Notes under the pieces: model-generated
Seen by the model: only the letters and a program-made list of their open reading frames with translations
What the model was told of the DNA's origin: nothing
Database searches by the model: none
Assembly (NCBI GenBank): GCA_036346225.1
Contig: JARFIW010000663.1
Location: forward strand, 2,170,001-2,234,000
Length of the DNA: 64,000 bases
DNA from: Platerodrilus igneus
Taxonomy: Eukaryota > Arthropoda > Insecta > Coleoptera > Lycidae
Direction of reading: 5' to 3'
In this document: one piece after another, positions 32,287-42,819 of the stretch
How the letters are laid out: every line of letters starts with the position of its first letter
How positions within the stretch are numbered: the stretch's first letter is position 1
Translations under genes and position numbers: made by a program

Positions 32287-32561
32287 GTAGTTTTACACAA
32301 AGTAAGTTGATAAATACTAACGTATTGAAATTAATAAGATGAACTAATAACTTAGACTTTTTAAGTAAAGCCCAAATGATCATTTCAAATCGAGTTAGTA
32401 ATTGAAAGAAGGAAAATATAAGGCCTTGGACAGGATTTGAACCTGCATCTAGCTCGATTTTAAATGTTCATTTGGGCTTTACTTAAAAAGTCTAAGTTAT
32501 TAGTTCATTTTATTAATTTCAATACGTTAGTATTTATCAACTTACCTTGTGTAAAAACTAC

Positions 32562-32567
<6 letters not shown>
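32281..32567. mobile_element. Foldback element: ~115-bp inverted arms around a SINE fragment
   Basis: Arms 32281-32394 and 32453-32567 are near-perfect reverse complements. The 58-bp centre is the reversed 3' part of the tRNA-like SINE found intact at 32797. (AT)n tracts lie outside both arms. No coding capacity. Confidence 0.85.
32395..32452 (-). mobile_element. SINE 3' fragment (T arm, acceptor side and tail)
   Basis: Reverse complement reads GCAGGTTCAAATCCTGTCC, CAAGGCC and the tail TATATTTTCCTTC, matching 32847-32900. Confidence 0.75.

Positions 32568-32612
<45 letters not shown>
32567..32612. repeat. (AT)n microsatellite
   Basis: Right border of the foldback element. Confidence 0.97.
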
Positions 32613-32620
<8 letters not shown>

Positions 32621-32796
32621 TAATGCTTGGCTTATAGCCGTGATTTTGAGCGTTGTTTCCTGTCTATATCTGACATAAGTCAAAAACTTGAAAATTTCAG
32701 ATATGATTGACAAAAATGCTAAACGTAATTGAAAGTTAGGTTTATGTATGGTACTGTACACGATTTAGATTTGTAAATTTCCCAATTATAGCCATC

Positions 32797-32870
32797 GGCC
32801 TCGGTAGCGTAATTGGTAAACGCACAGTTCCGGCAAAACTGAGATGCAGGTTCAAATCCTGTCCAAGGCC
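32797..32870 (+). tRNA. tRNA-like gene or SINE head, anticodon position GGC
   Basis: Folds as a full cloverleaf: acceptor GGCCTCGG/CCAAGGCC (one C-A mismatch), D arm GCG/CGC, anticodon stem CAGTT/AACTG with loop CCGGCAA, 4-nt variable region, T stem GCAGG/CCTGT with loop TTCAAAT. A box TAGCGTAATTGG fits consensus fully; B box GGTTCAAATCC has one mismatch. TTTT at 32876-32879 could end pol III transcription. Against a real tRNA-Ala: C instead of U at position 33, an 8-bp acceptor, and a shared non-tRNA tail in a second copy (32395-32452). Most likely a tRNA-derived SINE. Confidence 0.6.
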
Positions 32871-32945
32871 TTATATTTTCCTTCTTTCAATTACTAGCTC
32901 GATTTATATATTATTATATATTATTTATATTTATATATATATATA

Positions 32946-34996
32946 CAGTCGACTCTCGTTAATTCGAAACTCGAGGGACTTTTAAAATATTACGAATTAT
33001 CGAGTGTTTGAAATATCAAATGGTTCGAAATTTGTGAGAGAAAATAAATAAAACTTCGAATTATTAAGTGTTGATCAATTATTATTTATTAACTGCTATT
33101 CTATAACAATGACAAAAGTTTAGAGGTACATTCGTGTACATACATGTATTCATAATGTGAATTAATTAGTCTTTCGAAAGAACTTTGTTATACTGGTTTG
33201 CTTCAAAGCACGTTGCTGCTGCTCAGACTGCTCAATAATTTTTTAAGAGAAAAGTGCCTGAAATGTTTTTCATCACTTTCGTTTTGTAGACAGAAGGTTT
33301 GTAAGGTATCGAATGAGGATCTTGCTTCCTTAACTGACACCTCTGCCAAAGGTTCTGATGTATCGTCCTCATTTTCATCGTTACTTTTTGCATTCGTATC
33401 TGTCGCAGATAAAATTTCGCCATCGGTTAGTGAACCTGAGACAGCAACATCTTCATCCACTTGAACAAAGTCAGAAAACTCACACCGCTGATGTCAACTA
33501 ATGGTTCTATTGCTGGTTCTTCATCATCCATAAGTATTGGAAGATTTTCCTGATCTTCTTTTGAGAAACCGGATTTTTTGAAGCAGTTGAGAATCGTTAG
33601 GGGTGTTACAGCTCTCCATGCCTTGTCAATCAGTAAAATAGCTGTCAGAACCGTGATATTTGCAGTCTGCTTGTCGAGAGATTCTAAAACGAGCTTAACA
33701 ATTTCTTTGCGATAGAACGTCTTAAAATTATGGATGATACCTTGGTCCAATGGTTGCAATTTAGAAGTTGTATTTGACGGAAAGAAGTAGAGTTTCACGT
33801 TGGACAATGTAGGAGGACTGTTGTGGACAGTGCAATTGTCTAAAAATAGTAAAATTTTCCGCTTTTGTCGTTTCATGTCCCCATTAACTGTTAAAAGCCA
33901 ATTGTTAAAAAATTCTGTCGTCATCCAAGCTTTTTTGTTAGCACGATAATCAGTAGGAAACGATTTCACTCCTCTGAAACATCGCGGTTTCATTGCTTTT
34001 CCTATCAGTAAGGGTTTAAGTTTTCCGATCCGTCCATATTTACTGCAAGTAAAACTGTCAACCTCTCTTTACTATGTTTTCCCCCATGACATTTTTCATC
34101 TTTAAAGGTAAGCGTCTTGTCCGGTAAACATTTGAAAAATAGGCCAGTTTCATCAGTATTAAAAATGTTTCGGGCATCATAGTTTTCAATCAAGGTCTTC
34201 AATTTATCGTGCCAATCTAAGCAAACTACATTATCAACACTTCCACTTTCCCCACAAACTTTTTTAAACACAACTCCATTTCTCTTTTTGAAATTTGTAA
34301 GCCACCCTTCACTTGCCGCAAAGTTTTTGATGCTTAGAATAGACGCGAACTCTTTTGCTTTTTCTTTCAACAAGTTTCCGCTAATAGACACTTTTGTCCT
34401 CTACACTGTCTTAGCCAAATGACCAGGCTTTCTTCCAGACGAGGAAATTCACCTTTAGTAGTTCTTTTCCGTACTCCAGCAGTTTGAGCAGCATTAATTT
34501 TCTCCTTGTGCTTTATTATGGTTGAGAGAGTACTCAGAGGAATCTTAAATTCTTTTGCAATATCACTCTTCTTCTCACCTTTCTCTACTTTTCGATTAAC
34601 TTCTTCTTTTCAGCAATCGTTAAACATTTATACTTTCTAGGGCTCATGACTAACAGAAAATTTTAATCTGTATATGTACCAACGAAAAGTAACAGTACAT
34701 AACTGAATGATAACTAAACAAAAGAAGTGTGTGTCAAATAGTCAAACTAATCAGAACAAGAACAAAAGCTCGTTGATACTCGTTGCAACTTCGAATTGTC
34801 GAGTGTTGGACGCCGATGAGTTCGAATTAACGCGTCGTTTTGTTAGTATATAGCAGATTTTTTCGTTCGAATTACCAAGTTCATAAAAATGTATTGATCT
34901 AGTTCGAAATATAAAGAGATTTTGTAGGGAACTCGCGATAACTTTGAATTATAGAGAGGTTCGAATTATCGCAGGTTTGAATTAACGAGAGTCGAC

Positions 34997-34998
<2 letters not shown>
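32946..34998 (-). mobile_element. Tigger/pogo-type DNA transposon
   Basis: 2053 bp between TA dinucleotides. Ends match as inverted repeats: left begins CAGTCGACTCTCGTTAATTC, right (reversed) CCGTCGACTCTCGTTAATTC. Both subterminal regions are full of TTCGAATTAtcg-like words in varying orientation, as usual for this group. It encodes one decayed transposase on the minus strand and is inserted in an (AT)n tract of the GnT-IV intron. Confidence 0.9.
33203..34647 (-). pseudogene. Tigger-type transposase, frameshifted
   Basis: Starts at the ATG at 34647 (MSPRKYKCLTIAEKKK), a CENP-B/psq-type helix-turn-helix, followed by the FKIPLSTLSTI recognition region and a second DNA-binding part (AASEGWLTNFKKRNG). 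The DDE catalytic domain follows: NTDETGLFF (first Asp), LFLDNCTVHN (second Asp) and LQPLDQGIIHNFK (third Asp), the last two 30 residues apart. All three acidic residues are present. Frameshifts occur near 34587, 34400, 34015 and 33475, so no intact protein is made. An acidic Ser-rich tail ends at 33203. Cut-and-paste transposase of the Tc1/mariner superfamily, pogo group. Confidence 0.9.

Positions 34999-35084
<86 letters not shown>
34999..35084. repeat. (AT)n then (GT)n microsatellite
   Basis: AT to 35036, GT from 35037 to 35084. Confidence 0.97.
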
Positions 35085-35086
<2 letters not shown>

Positions 35087-35386
35087 CTGTTTAATGTTAC
35101 AGGTTATAGGTCAGCTAGTGTATTGATAAAAATTCTTTTTAATAGCCTAAATTTTCGCTTTTATTTAAAGCTTGATCACAGGCATAACTAAAACGTAGAT
35201 AAATTCTACATAAGTTGGTGTAGTACTTAAATAAACTACTTACATTGATGTTAAAAACCATTATCATTCATTACAATTCTGTTTTATAAATATAATATCC
35301 TTATAAAATGTAACATAAATAAGATTAATATATAGTAGATTGAAGTAAAATATTGGCTTGGTAGAACCAAAAAATGTTGGATTTTG

Positions 35387-35388
<2 letters not shown>

Positions 35389-35432
<44 letters not shown>
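35389..35432. repeat. (AT)n microsatellite
   Basis: Left border of the tandem primer-site segment. The 300 bp before it hold no recognised feature apart from a diverged copy of the 16745 hairpin word at ~35099. Confidence 0.96.
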
Positions 35433-35434
<2 letters not shown>

Positions 35435-35620
35435 ATTGCTGTGATATTCACCCCTACGGTTGGGCGTGATAGAAAATGCTGTGATTTTTCCTGAACAATC
35501 GAGCCCCAATGTTGAGCCGTCATAAAATTGCTATGATTTTAGCCCCACGATTGGGCGTACCATAAAATTGCTGTATTATGACCTATTATTATTTTAAGCC
35601 CCAATGTTATGAAATGTTAA
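35433..35620 (-). repeat. Four tandem degenerate tRNA-Lys primer-site units
   Basis: Words related to the tRNA-Lys(CUU) 3' end recur at ~35450 (CCCCTACGGTTGGGCG), 35501 (GAGCCCCAATGTTGAGCC), 35541 (AGCCCCACGATTGGGCG) and 35597 (AGCCCCAATGTT). Spacing is 40-56 bp, and the first three are preceded by ATTGCTGTGAT-like words. It looks like local amplification of an LTR-element primer site. Confidence 0.6.
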
Positions 35621-37075
35621 ATTAGGATTTTTACCGCGACTAGCTTACTGAATAGATCTTATTGAATCAAATAAAGCAGTTCTATAATACACAATATAAT
35701 AATTGATAATATTTTCCTTTTTGTACAGAATATCTACAAATACCAGATTTGTGTTTTTCTGAAAGCCAGCAAAAATATCTTTTAATTTATTCAGAAACCT
35801 TCAAACGTTCCAAGACACCTATTCCTTTTTCATAAATCTTTAAGTGACCCTTTTTGATGAGTCTTTACAAATATACAATGTGACAAATATTAAATCAAAA
35901 CAGTTTTCAATAATAAAGTGTATTAAGATTGCTAATCTGGAATGGGTTCTGTAGTTCCATTCTAGTCTTTGAACGGCATCCCCTTTCTGTGTTCGGTTTG
36001 CTTATTGATATGCCGGCACCATATAAGCATCGCCTTCCATAAATCGCTTACAATTAAAATCGTACCAAGTCGGAATATGTCCAAATTAGAATACGTTCAT
36101 TTTGAATTATCTCCAAAATTAGAGTATGTTCAAATTACAGCCCAAATTAAAGTCGGAATTAAAATTCCAGATTAAGAGTCGAAATTAAAATCCAAATTAC
36201 ATGTCAGAATTAAAAGCCCTGTTTTATTAATATTAGAAATGAATTTAAGTAAGTCGTTTTACTTACGTCTATTTATAGATCGGCTTATTTTCGTTGCACA
36301 CATTCTCGCACTTTTAATTCTGATTTATTTTGGTTTATACCTCACTGGTTACGTAAACTTTTAACACCTTTGAACATAGTTGTTGCTCAGTTTGAATATA
36401 GACTAACCTGTCGCTTCGTCACTATCGTATATATAAGCCCTACCTCCAATTGATTTCAATGGCTTGTTGACGTTCTAGGGCGATACTTCTACCTTATCTC
36501 GCATACTTTGGAATTTTCACGAATTATTTAGTTTAAATCTTTCCATGCATGCCTTGTCTGTCATGTACGCATCCTGCATATCGTGGTATTATTTGAGAAT
36601 TTCCAACTTTTGACTTTTATTAACTCACGTATTCGGATGTCTGTTAAATTTTATCGCTTAAATTGAATCGCCTGGTGCTTGTTCATTTCTACTGAATATT
36701 GGATTTTTGAACAAATGTGATTTCTTCCAGTCACGTAGCGATTTTCTAATAATGAATTATTTAGAATGCGTGTACGATGATATTCTCGACGCAATTGTTA
36801 AATATTTGCCAATTTATCTATGCTTCCCGGTGATTCAATTTTGATGCAATTTGTTGCGTTTTAAAATCTTATCTTTACTTGTAAACTACACTTAGACATC
36901 TTTATGTTCTCATGCATTTAATTCCATGTATTTTATATACAATGTCCTCTAAATTAACAGTATGTAGAGTGACCGTTTTACTCTTATGATTTTTGGAATT
37001 ATGCGCTCCTCCCAAAGTGAAAGTTGTTTACACCCATTCCACGACCCCCATGACTTAACCTACCCTATTATCATA
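35621..37075. other. Intron of the GnT-IV gene; degenerate short tandem repeat at ~36045-36220
   Basis: No exon or element recognised. Between ~36045 and 36220, AAATTA-AGTCGGAATT-type words repeat about every 15-20 bp. Confidence 0.5.
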
Positions 37076-37076
37076 T

Positions 37077-37108
<32 letters not shown>
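37077..37108. repeat. (AT)n microsatellite
   Basis: Left border of 2.1 kb copy 4. Confidence 0.96.
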
Positions 37109-37110
<2 letters not shown>

Positions 37111-39262
37111 CTCAAATTTAGACCAGAGTAGAAAATTAATTAATTACATCAAATAATTTTAATCACCGTGTATAAGGAAGCTTCAGGAAAAAGTACGCGT
37201 AATTAAAGGCCTACTGTGAAGATTTAAATCATTCAATTAGAATATAGGGTTTGTATAGAATTTTATTAGATAATACGCGTTATTAAAACGTGGAGCATAC
37301 AAATTTATTCGTTTCATTAAAAATAAGGGATTTAAATTATTCACTAGACGCTTTCTATAAAAAGAAGCAGAATTAAAATGCTCAACTTGTATGTAATTTA
37401 ATTATTCCAAGTAAAGAAACAAATAGAAATTACGTGCAAAATTTATATTAAGTAATTCAATTTTTAAGTAACGAGTATTAAACAAAATGTACAAATAATA
37501 ATTAATATTTAATTAGGATTCGCTAAAAATTAAAGGGTAGAAGTCAATGCCATTCATTATTATTTTAATTCGAGTTAATTGAACCATTAGTAATATATGA
37601 TATGCATAAAAGCTTTTAAAAAACCCAATAATATTCAAATCGTAGAAGTGTTATTTAAAGTATTACGATTGAGCACCTGCGTATTTTTAAATGTCAAATT
37701 CTAATAAATTCGAGCTGATAAACATGCAGATTCTGCGTATATTGCAAACGGTCCGATAAACCGTAGCTTATATTAACATATAAATCCACGTGGACTGAAA
37801 TAACCGATAGTAAAGAGTATCGATTTGCACCACTAGGAGCAAGTTAGAAAAAGACAGATAAAATGCGCAAGGCAGAGACACAGATAATAAAAGGCGTGAT
37901 TTGAGCAACGTCACGAGGAAATGATTGGTTGAAATAAGTTGCAGATATGAAAGGTGAAAACACAACAATTTCTATACAAAATTAATTAGTTGTTCTCGGA
38001 CGTGTTTGCGAGCCGTGTGAAAATTTCTTAGATTTAACTGGCACAGTGCAAAAATTTAGTAGAATCGCTGTGCCGGACTGTCGAGAAGGGAACAGAGAAT
38101 GCGAATTTCTGAGAATTGTCCGTTGCGGGACAAAACCGACGTGCAAGCAAGGCTGTTATATAAACCCGGACTTTAAACAGTTTCGCTCTCTTAGATTTTC
38201 GATTTTGATTCAATACTTTAAACAGTTTGCTCTTATATTTTGTAATTATTGAATACTTTAAAACAGTTTGCTCTTTACGTGCTACGATACAAGTTATTAT
38301 GCATTAGTGCACTTAGAAAAGAAGATACAAGGTAATAAAGTCTAGTTATATTTGCGAGTATTACTGTACCAATTATCCAAATTTGTAACGATAAATGAAT
38401 AAACAAAAGTAGGCAGTTTTGGGTATAACGGGAAAGAATTATGAATTTTAGTGCTATTTTTCGGGGGTGTTAATAATCAAATGTTATTCGTAAACGTGAT
38501 TGGATCCACAAAACAAGATTTAGATGTACATAGATGCGTTCCTGAGAAGCCCTGAGACCTGTTAGACGAATGGTGTGGTAGAGAAATTTTAAAAGCGTTC
38601 AGAATCTGAAGCCGTAAACATAAACCAGCTGGAATGGTGGAATTAGCAAGTCCGATGTACATTGAAGCCACGAGTGCAGTAACCTTCAGGTAAATTATAC
38701 TATTTTGTTCGAACTTTGATGTTTTGGTGTGTGTTGGATATCTTTATGATTTGTTTGATAAAATAGACAGTAGTGAATTTGTATAAACAACAAATTTTTA
38801 ATTTTAAGGTGAAATTTTCTTGTATAAGTAGAAAGGAGTTTTTAGCAGTTTGTTTTGATTATGATGAAAATTTGGGTCTGTCTTTGAGCTCAATTAGACT
38901 AACCTGTTTAATTAACGTAAAGGGGTGGAAGATGCTCCCTTTTATTCAGACTTAGGTCTGCACATATTGTAACTTAATTAGTATGCATCCTACCAAGACT
39001 TTAATTCTGGATGCAAATTAAAAATAATGACAAATTTAAACTTGAAATTTTATGATACTGAAATTTATGCTGAATTTTAATTTTGAAATTTTAATGTATT
39101 GTGAATATTGATGTAAATAGAGTTAACGTTGATGTTTGTGGTAGGAATGTGTTTGTTTTTTTTATGAATGAGGATGAAAGTTTTAACTAGGTGAGCAACC
39201 GAGGCGGAAAGAGTAAAAAGGCGACTATCAGAAGAGATTCAACAGGGCGAGAAACACAGCAA
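37111..39262 (+). repeat. 2.1 kb unclassified repeat, copy 4
   Basis: CTCAAATTTAGACCAGAG to GAAACACAGCA; more diverged than copies 1 and 3 and with a local ~70-bp duplication near 37250. TATA-like TTATATAAA at ~38157, ACAAGGTAATAAA near 38328 and CCTTCAGGTAAATT near 38682 are kept. No (AT)n at its right end. Lies within the GnT-IV intron. Confidence 0.75.
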
Positions 39263-40501
39263 TCACGAGCTTTAATTATTTTTCCGTGCGTTTATAATAT
39301 AAAAAATAGAATATTCATTCTTGTTCAAAATAACATTTTAAGAGTTTTGAATGGAGGTTAAATTCCAGAACGTTTGCGATTAATAAAGATAAATACGTCA
39401 TATTTAAAGAAATGTTTTTAAAAATCATTAAATAACTGAATGTTCTGATTCTAAGAGCGCGAAGATTAAAAATCCATAAAAGATAGATCAGAATATTTAT
39501 TAACTTTCCGTGTCACAATAAGAAAGAAGGAAACAGCACGTGAACTTTATATGTTATAAAAGGATCAACGACGCTTTTGCGATGCTCGTAAAGCATAACG
39601 ACTGCGGTAGCTTGACACTAATGTAATCATTGAAACTGTAGAATCCTCGGAAATATTACATCACCTGGGTGTATTATGTTCGAAACAGGGCAGGAAGAAT
39701 CTCGATTATAACGTATTGAGATAATTTTTGTATATAAAACCTGAACCTGATTAGAATGATTCATTTGCGATTCGTCACTCTTTCCTAAATAAAATAATAT
39801 GTAGCAATGAATTCAGTTTTACTCGACAATAAGTCTGAATAAAGATTAATTCAGCACGCATACAGTATTTGACATTTAGCATGTAACTTTGAGTAAAAAA
39901 TTGATGCTCCGAACGTGTAAGTAGGAGCAATTTAAATTATATTATGAAATGAAATAAATACGTTTTAAATGATTTGTAATCGATCTCATCAGCGTTCCTC
40001 AATTAAGAATAAAGATGCACTTTGCAAACTGAGGTTCTAACATCAAATGGAGATTTAAGATAATATGGATGATCTTGCAAACTGGGATTTGATGTCAATT
40101 TAGAAAAAGAATTCCGAGTGGATCAAAAGTAAGTCATTGCACAGTGAAAAAATTTGTATATGCAGATGTTTAAGCACACCAAAACGTAGGCATTTCTGAG
40201 TTATATTAGAAGAATCAAGAATGTACTTTACAGTATGTAAAACATGCTAGCACTGTGTAAGTCATCAAAATCGTATGTTTGCACCCCTCCTTGAACAGTC
40301 TTTTCAGTGGCTACTACGGTATTGTGATTTGCATTATGCTAGTACTTCTGTATCGGGTTCCGCATCGTGTGTTAATTGCACAGGAGGTATCTTAGAATTC
40401 AAATTTAGATGATTCCCCTTTTGTCCGTAAGATAATGCACCATGAGCTTGCATATTAATCACCTTAAGATGTTCAATTGCATACTATATAAATTAACTCA
40501 C
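39263..40501. other. Intron of the GnT-IV gene
   Basis: AT-rich, no exon or repeat recognised. Confidence 0.6.
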
Positions 40502-40609
40502 CTTTAATTTTTGTACTTTTCCTTTCAAAGAAGAATGCGTTCCGATATGTTGGAACAAGGATGGTTTGTAATGCAGCCACATTTTTGCTTTATCCTTTTT
40601 ACAGAAGTC
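40502..40609 (-). CDS. GnT-IV (MGAT4-type), exon at end of catalytic domain
   Basis: Encodes 36 residues: DFCKKDKAKMWLHYK then PSLFQHIGTHSSLKGK and VQKLK. The PSLFQHxGTHSSLxGKxQKLK block is diagnostic of MGAT4A/B and sits at the junction of the GT54 catalytic and C-terminal domains. Acceptor TTTTTACAG and donor GTGAGT are canonical; both boundaries are phase 0. It is linked to the upstream exon by a 57-bp intron, and the next intron downstream is ~8.5 kb. Confidence 0.93.
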
Positions 40610-40666
40610 CTGTAAAAAATAAATACCTTAGTAATATTTGTTGTGAAGTTCTGTATTAAAACCTAC

Positions 40667-40800
40667 ATTGGTATTTTTCTCCCAGTTGCATATTTTAGTA
40701 AAAATCAGATGATCCAAAAGCCAATCTACAGGTTTGTCGTTGTAAAACATATGGAAAAATTGGATTAGCCATGGTAATTCTGCACTTTTAAACATCTTGC
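40667..40800 (-). CDS. GnT-IV (MGAT4-type), exon in catalytic domain
   Basis: Encodes GKMFKSAELPWLIQF, MFYNDKPVDWLLDHL and CNWEKN, matching the IGKLFKS...FYKDKPIDWLLDHL region of GT54 enzymes, which follows the catalytic core. 134 bp; acceptor TTTATAG, donor GTAGGT. The first codon (Gly) is split, so an upstream exon must exist; I found none between 40.8 and 63.9 kb, where the sequence is mostly retroelements. The rest of the gene probably lies beyond the right edge, implying another very long intron. The enzyme is a type II Golgi membrane protein; its transmembrane segment would be in the missing part. Confidence 0.92.
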
Positions 40801-42819
40801 CTATAAATAAAATATGTTTGTTTAAAAGTTTATCTAATCACAATGTATTATAAAGATTTTGATATTAATAGATATATCTTGTAACAATAGTTTAAGATAT
40901 CGACAGTCCCGCATGTAACTAATCAGTTTTAATCAATTTATGATAATAAAGAAATGCATGGTTTCGTTAAAAATGACGAAATGAGTCTCAACACAAGGAG
41001 TTTCCACAAAAGCAAGCAATACTTGTATATTCCCATAACTTTTACAAAAGAATATGAAAATAATATTTCAAAATGCAGTTGTAGTAGTAGAATAAGGTCT
41101 GCTGTGTTAAGGTGCTCGTGCAGACACGAGTGGAGAAAAGAAATCCAAGACAGGTCTTTAGGAGTAGTTAGTCGTTAGTAGTTAGTAAGTAAAGGTAGAC
41201 ACTAAGCCACTGCCAATGTATTCAAATATGTACGTCAATCATTTATGAAAATAAATAATAATTAAACTAACATGTGCTGCGACAAAACCAACCAGTAAGT
41301 CAGTAATTCAAGTTAGAACTAAATGATGACCAAACCATTGATTGAAGTATTAAGAAGATGTAACTACAAAATTGATGAAGAATAACATCCCATCAACACA
41401 TGTCTTATGTACTAAATATAGTCCAAAATATCTCTTTCACTCACTTAACCTGAACACATGACTATCATTCACTAACAACTGCATAATAAAACTTCTTTAA
41501 TATGTACAATAGTTACCTTTAGAAGCTATGTTTAATATCCTTCCCTTTAAAACCGTATTAAACGTATCTGAATTCAATTCAATTGTTACCTTGTGTAATG
41601 GCGAACACTGTATCGCATGTTTGTTAAACCCTCAAAATTAAATTAAATTGACTTTTACACACAACTCTCTCTTAAAAATATACGTCTTTTTAAATTACTT
41701 AAAATAAACTGATGTAAATCTTGCCATTACAGATCTTCTTTTAGTTTACCAGCTTTGACTTTCTCCAAAGCGTAATTACCAATCTGTATTCCAAAATCGT
41801 ATAAATCGTTTTAAAAAGTAAACATTTTCATATAAATTGATCGATTTTACATATAACAAACCATTTCGATCATACATGCTTATTTGAATTAAAAAACTTT
41901 AAATAGCAGTAGTTTTAGTTATCTATTTTCCCTTAAATTTTTATATAAGTAAATCTTCAGGTCAATTTTACAATCGCTTCAATTGGTTTCAAATCGTCTA
42001 TCTTCCATAATGTATTACAATAATTTTCACTACTGCTGTACATTCTAGGTAGCACTTTAACTATATGTCGTATTATCTAATCTCATCGATAGTATGCCAA
42101 CGCCAAAGCTTCAATCAAGACTGCCCTTCATTCAACACCGAGTGGCTTTTATAAAGCGAGCCCCTTCTGCTACAGGTTTCGAGAATTTTCATGCTTCATT
42201 TAGTTGCTTCGCTATGCTATTTTTACGTTCTTATTTGTTCCAGAGCGTAGGTGTGTCATGCTATTACCATTACACTTGCATTGATTCCTCATCTTTTATT
42301 ATCGCTTCGGGCTATTTAATAACTAGGTGAATGCTTACCTATCTCAATGACATCGTTCTAGAACATGGGTCATTTAACTACGCTTTTATTTAATTAGTTA
42401 TCAAATTACAAATGAAATCCTTCCAGAATATTTCTTCATTTGAACAGGATCTTACAAAAGAAAACCTTTTTATAACACGATTGCGTAGTTAAATGCATTT
42501 AAACGTAAACTTCTCTAAAGACGGTGCTTTTATTATAAAATATGAGTAAAAACCTTTAATAAGCGCTTGTTTCTGTTGAACGTAATAAATACCTTTATTT
42601 TTATTTAGAACATGATTAAATTATCTAATTACCACAGTTTTTATGCGTCAAACGTAATTGATACATTTTCTACCGGGCATTTTACAAATGTTCTAAATAT
42701 CTAAATAATTAGGCTTTTTCTTGAATTTTTTGAATTCTCTCGCATTTACAAAGTCATATCTTTAGAATATGATGGAATATGTCCTTGCTATAACCTTTAA
42801 TCACTGTAATTAGACCATC
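40801..42819. other. Probable GnT-IV intron; no recognised gene
   Basis: AT-rich. A possible short C-terminal exon on the minus strand near 41742-41810 was considered and not accepted. The start of the LTR element's 5' LTR may lie in the last few hundred bases, but similarity to the 3' LTR only becomes clear at ~42820. Confidence 0.45.

Noticed and set aside
32797..32870. Functional tRNA-Ala(GGC) gene
   Set aside because: C at position 33, an acceptor mismatch and a repeated non-tRNA tail favour a SINE; listed as tRNA-like only.
41742..41810. Minus-strand frame ending NYALEKVKAGKLKEDL with an ATACAG acceptor
   Set aside because: Looks like a C-terminal exon, but only ~20 residues, no upstream partner exon and no family match.
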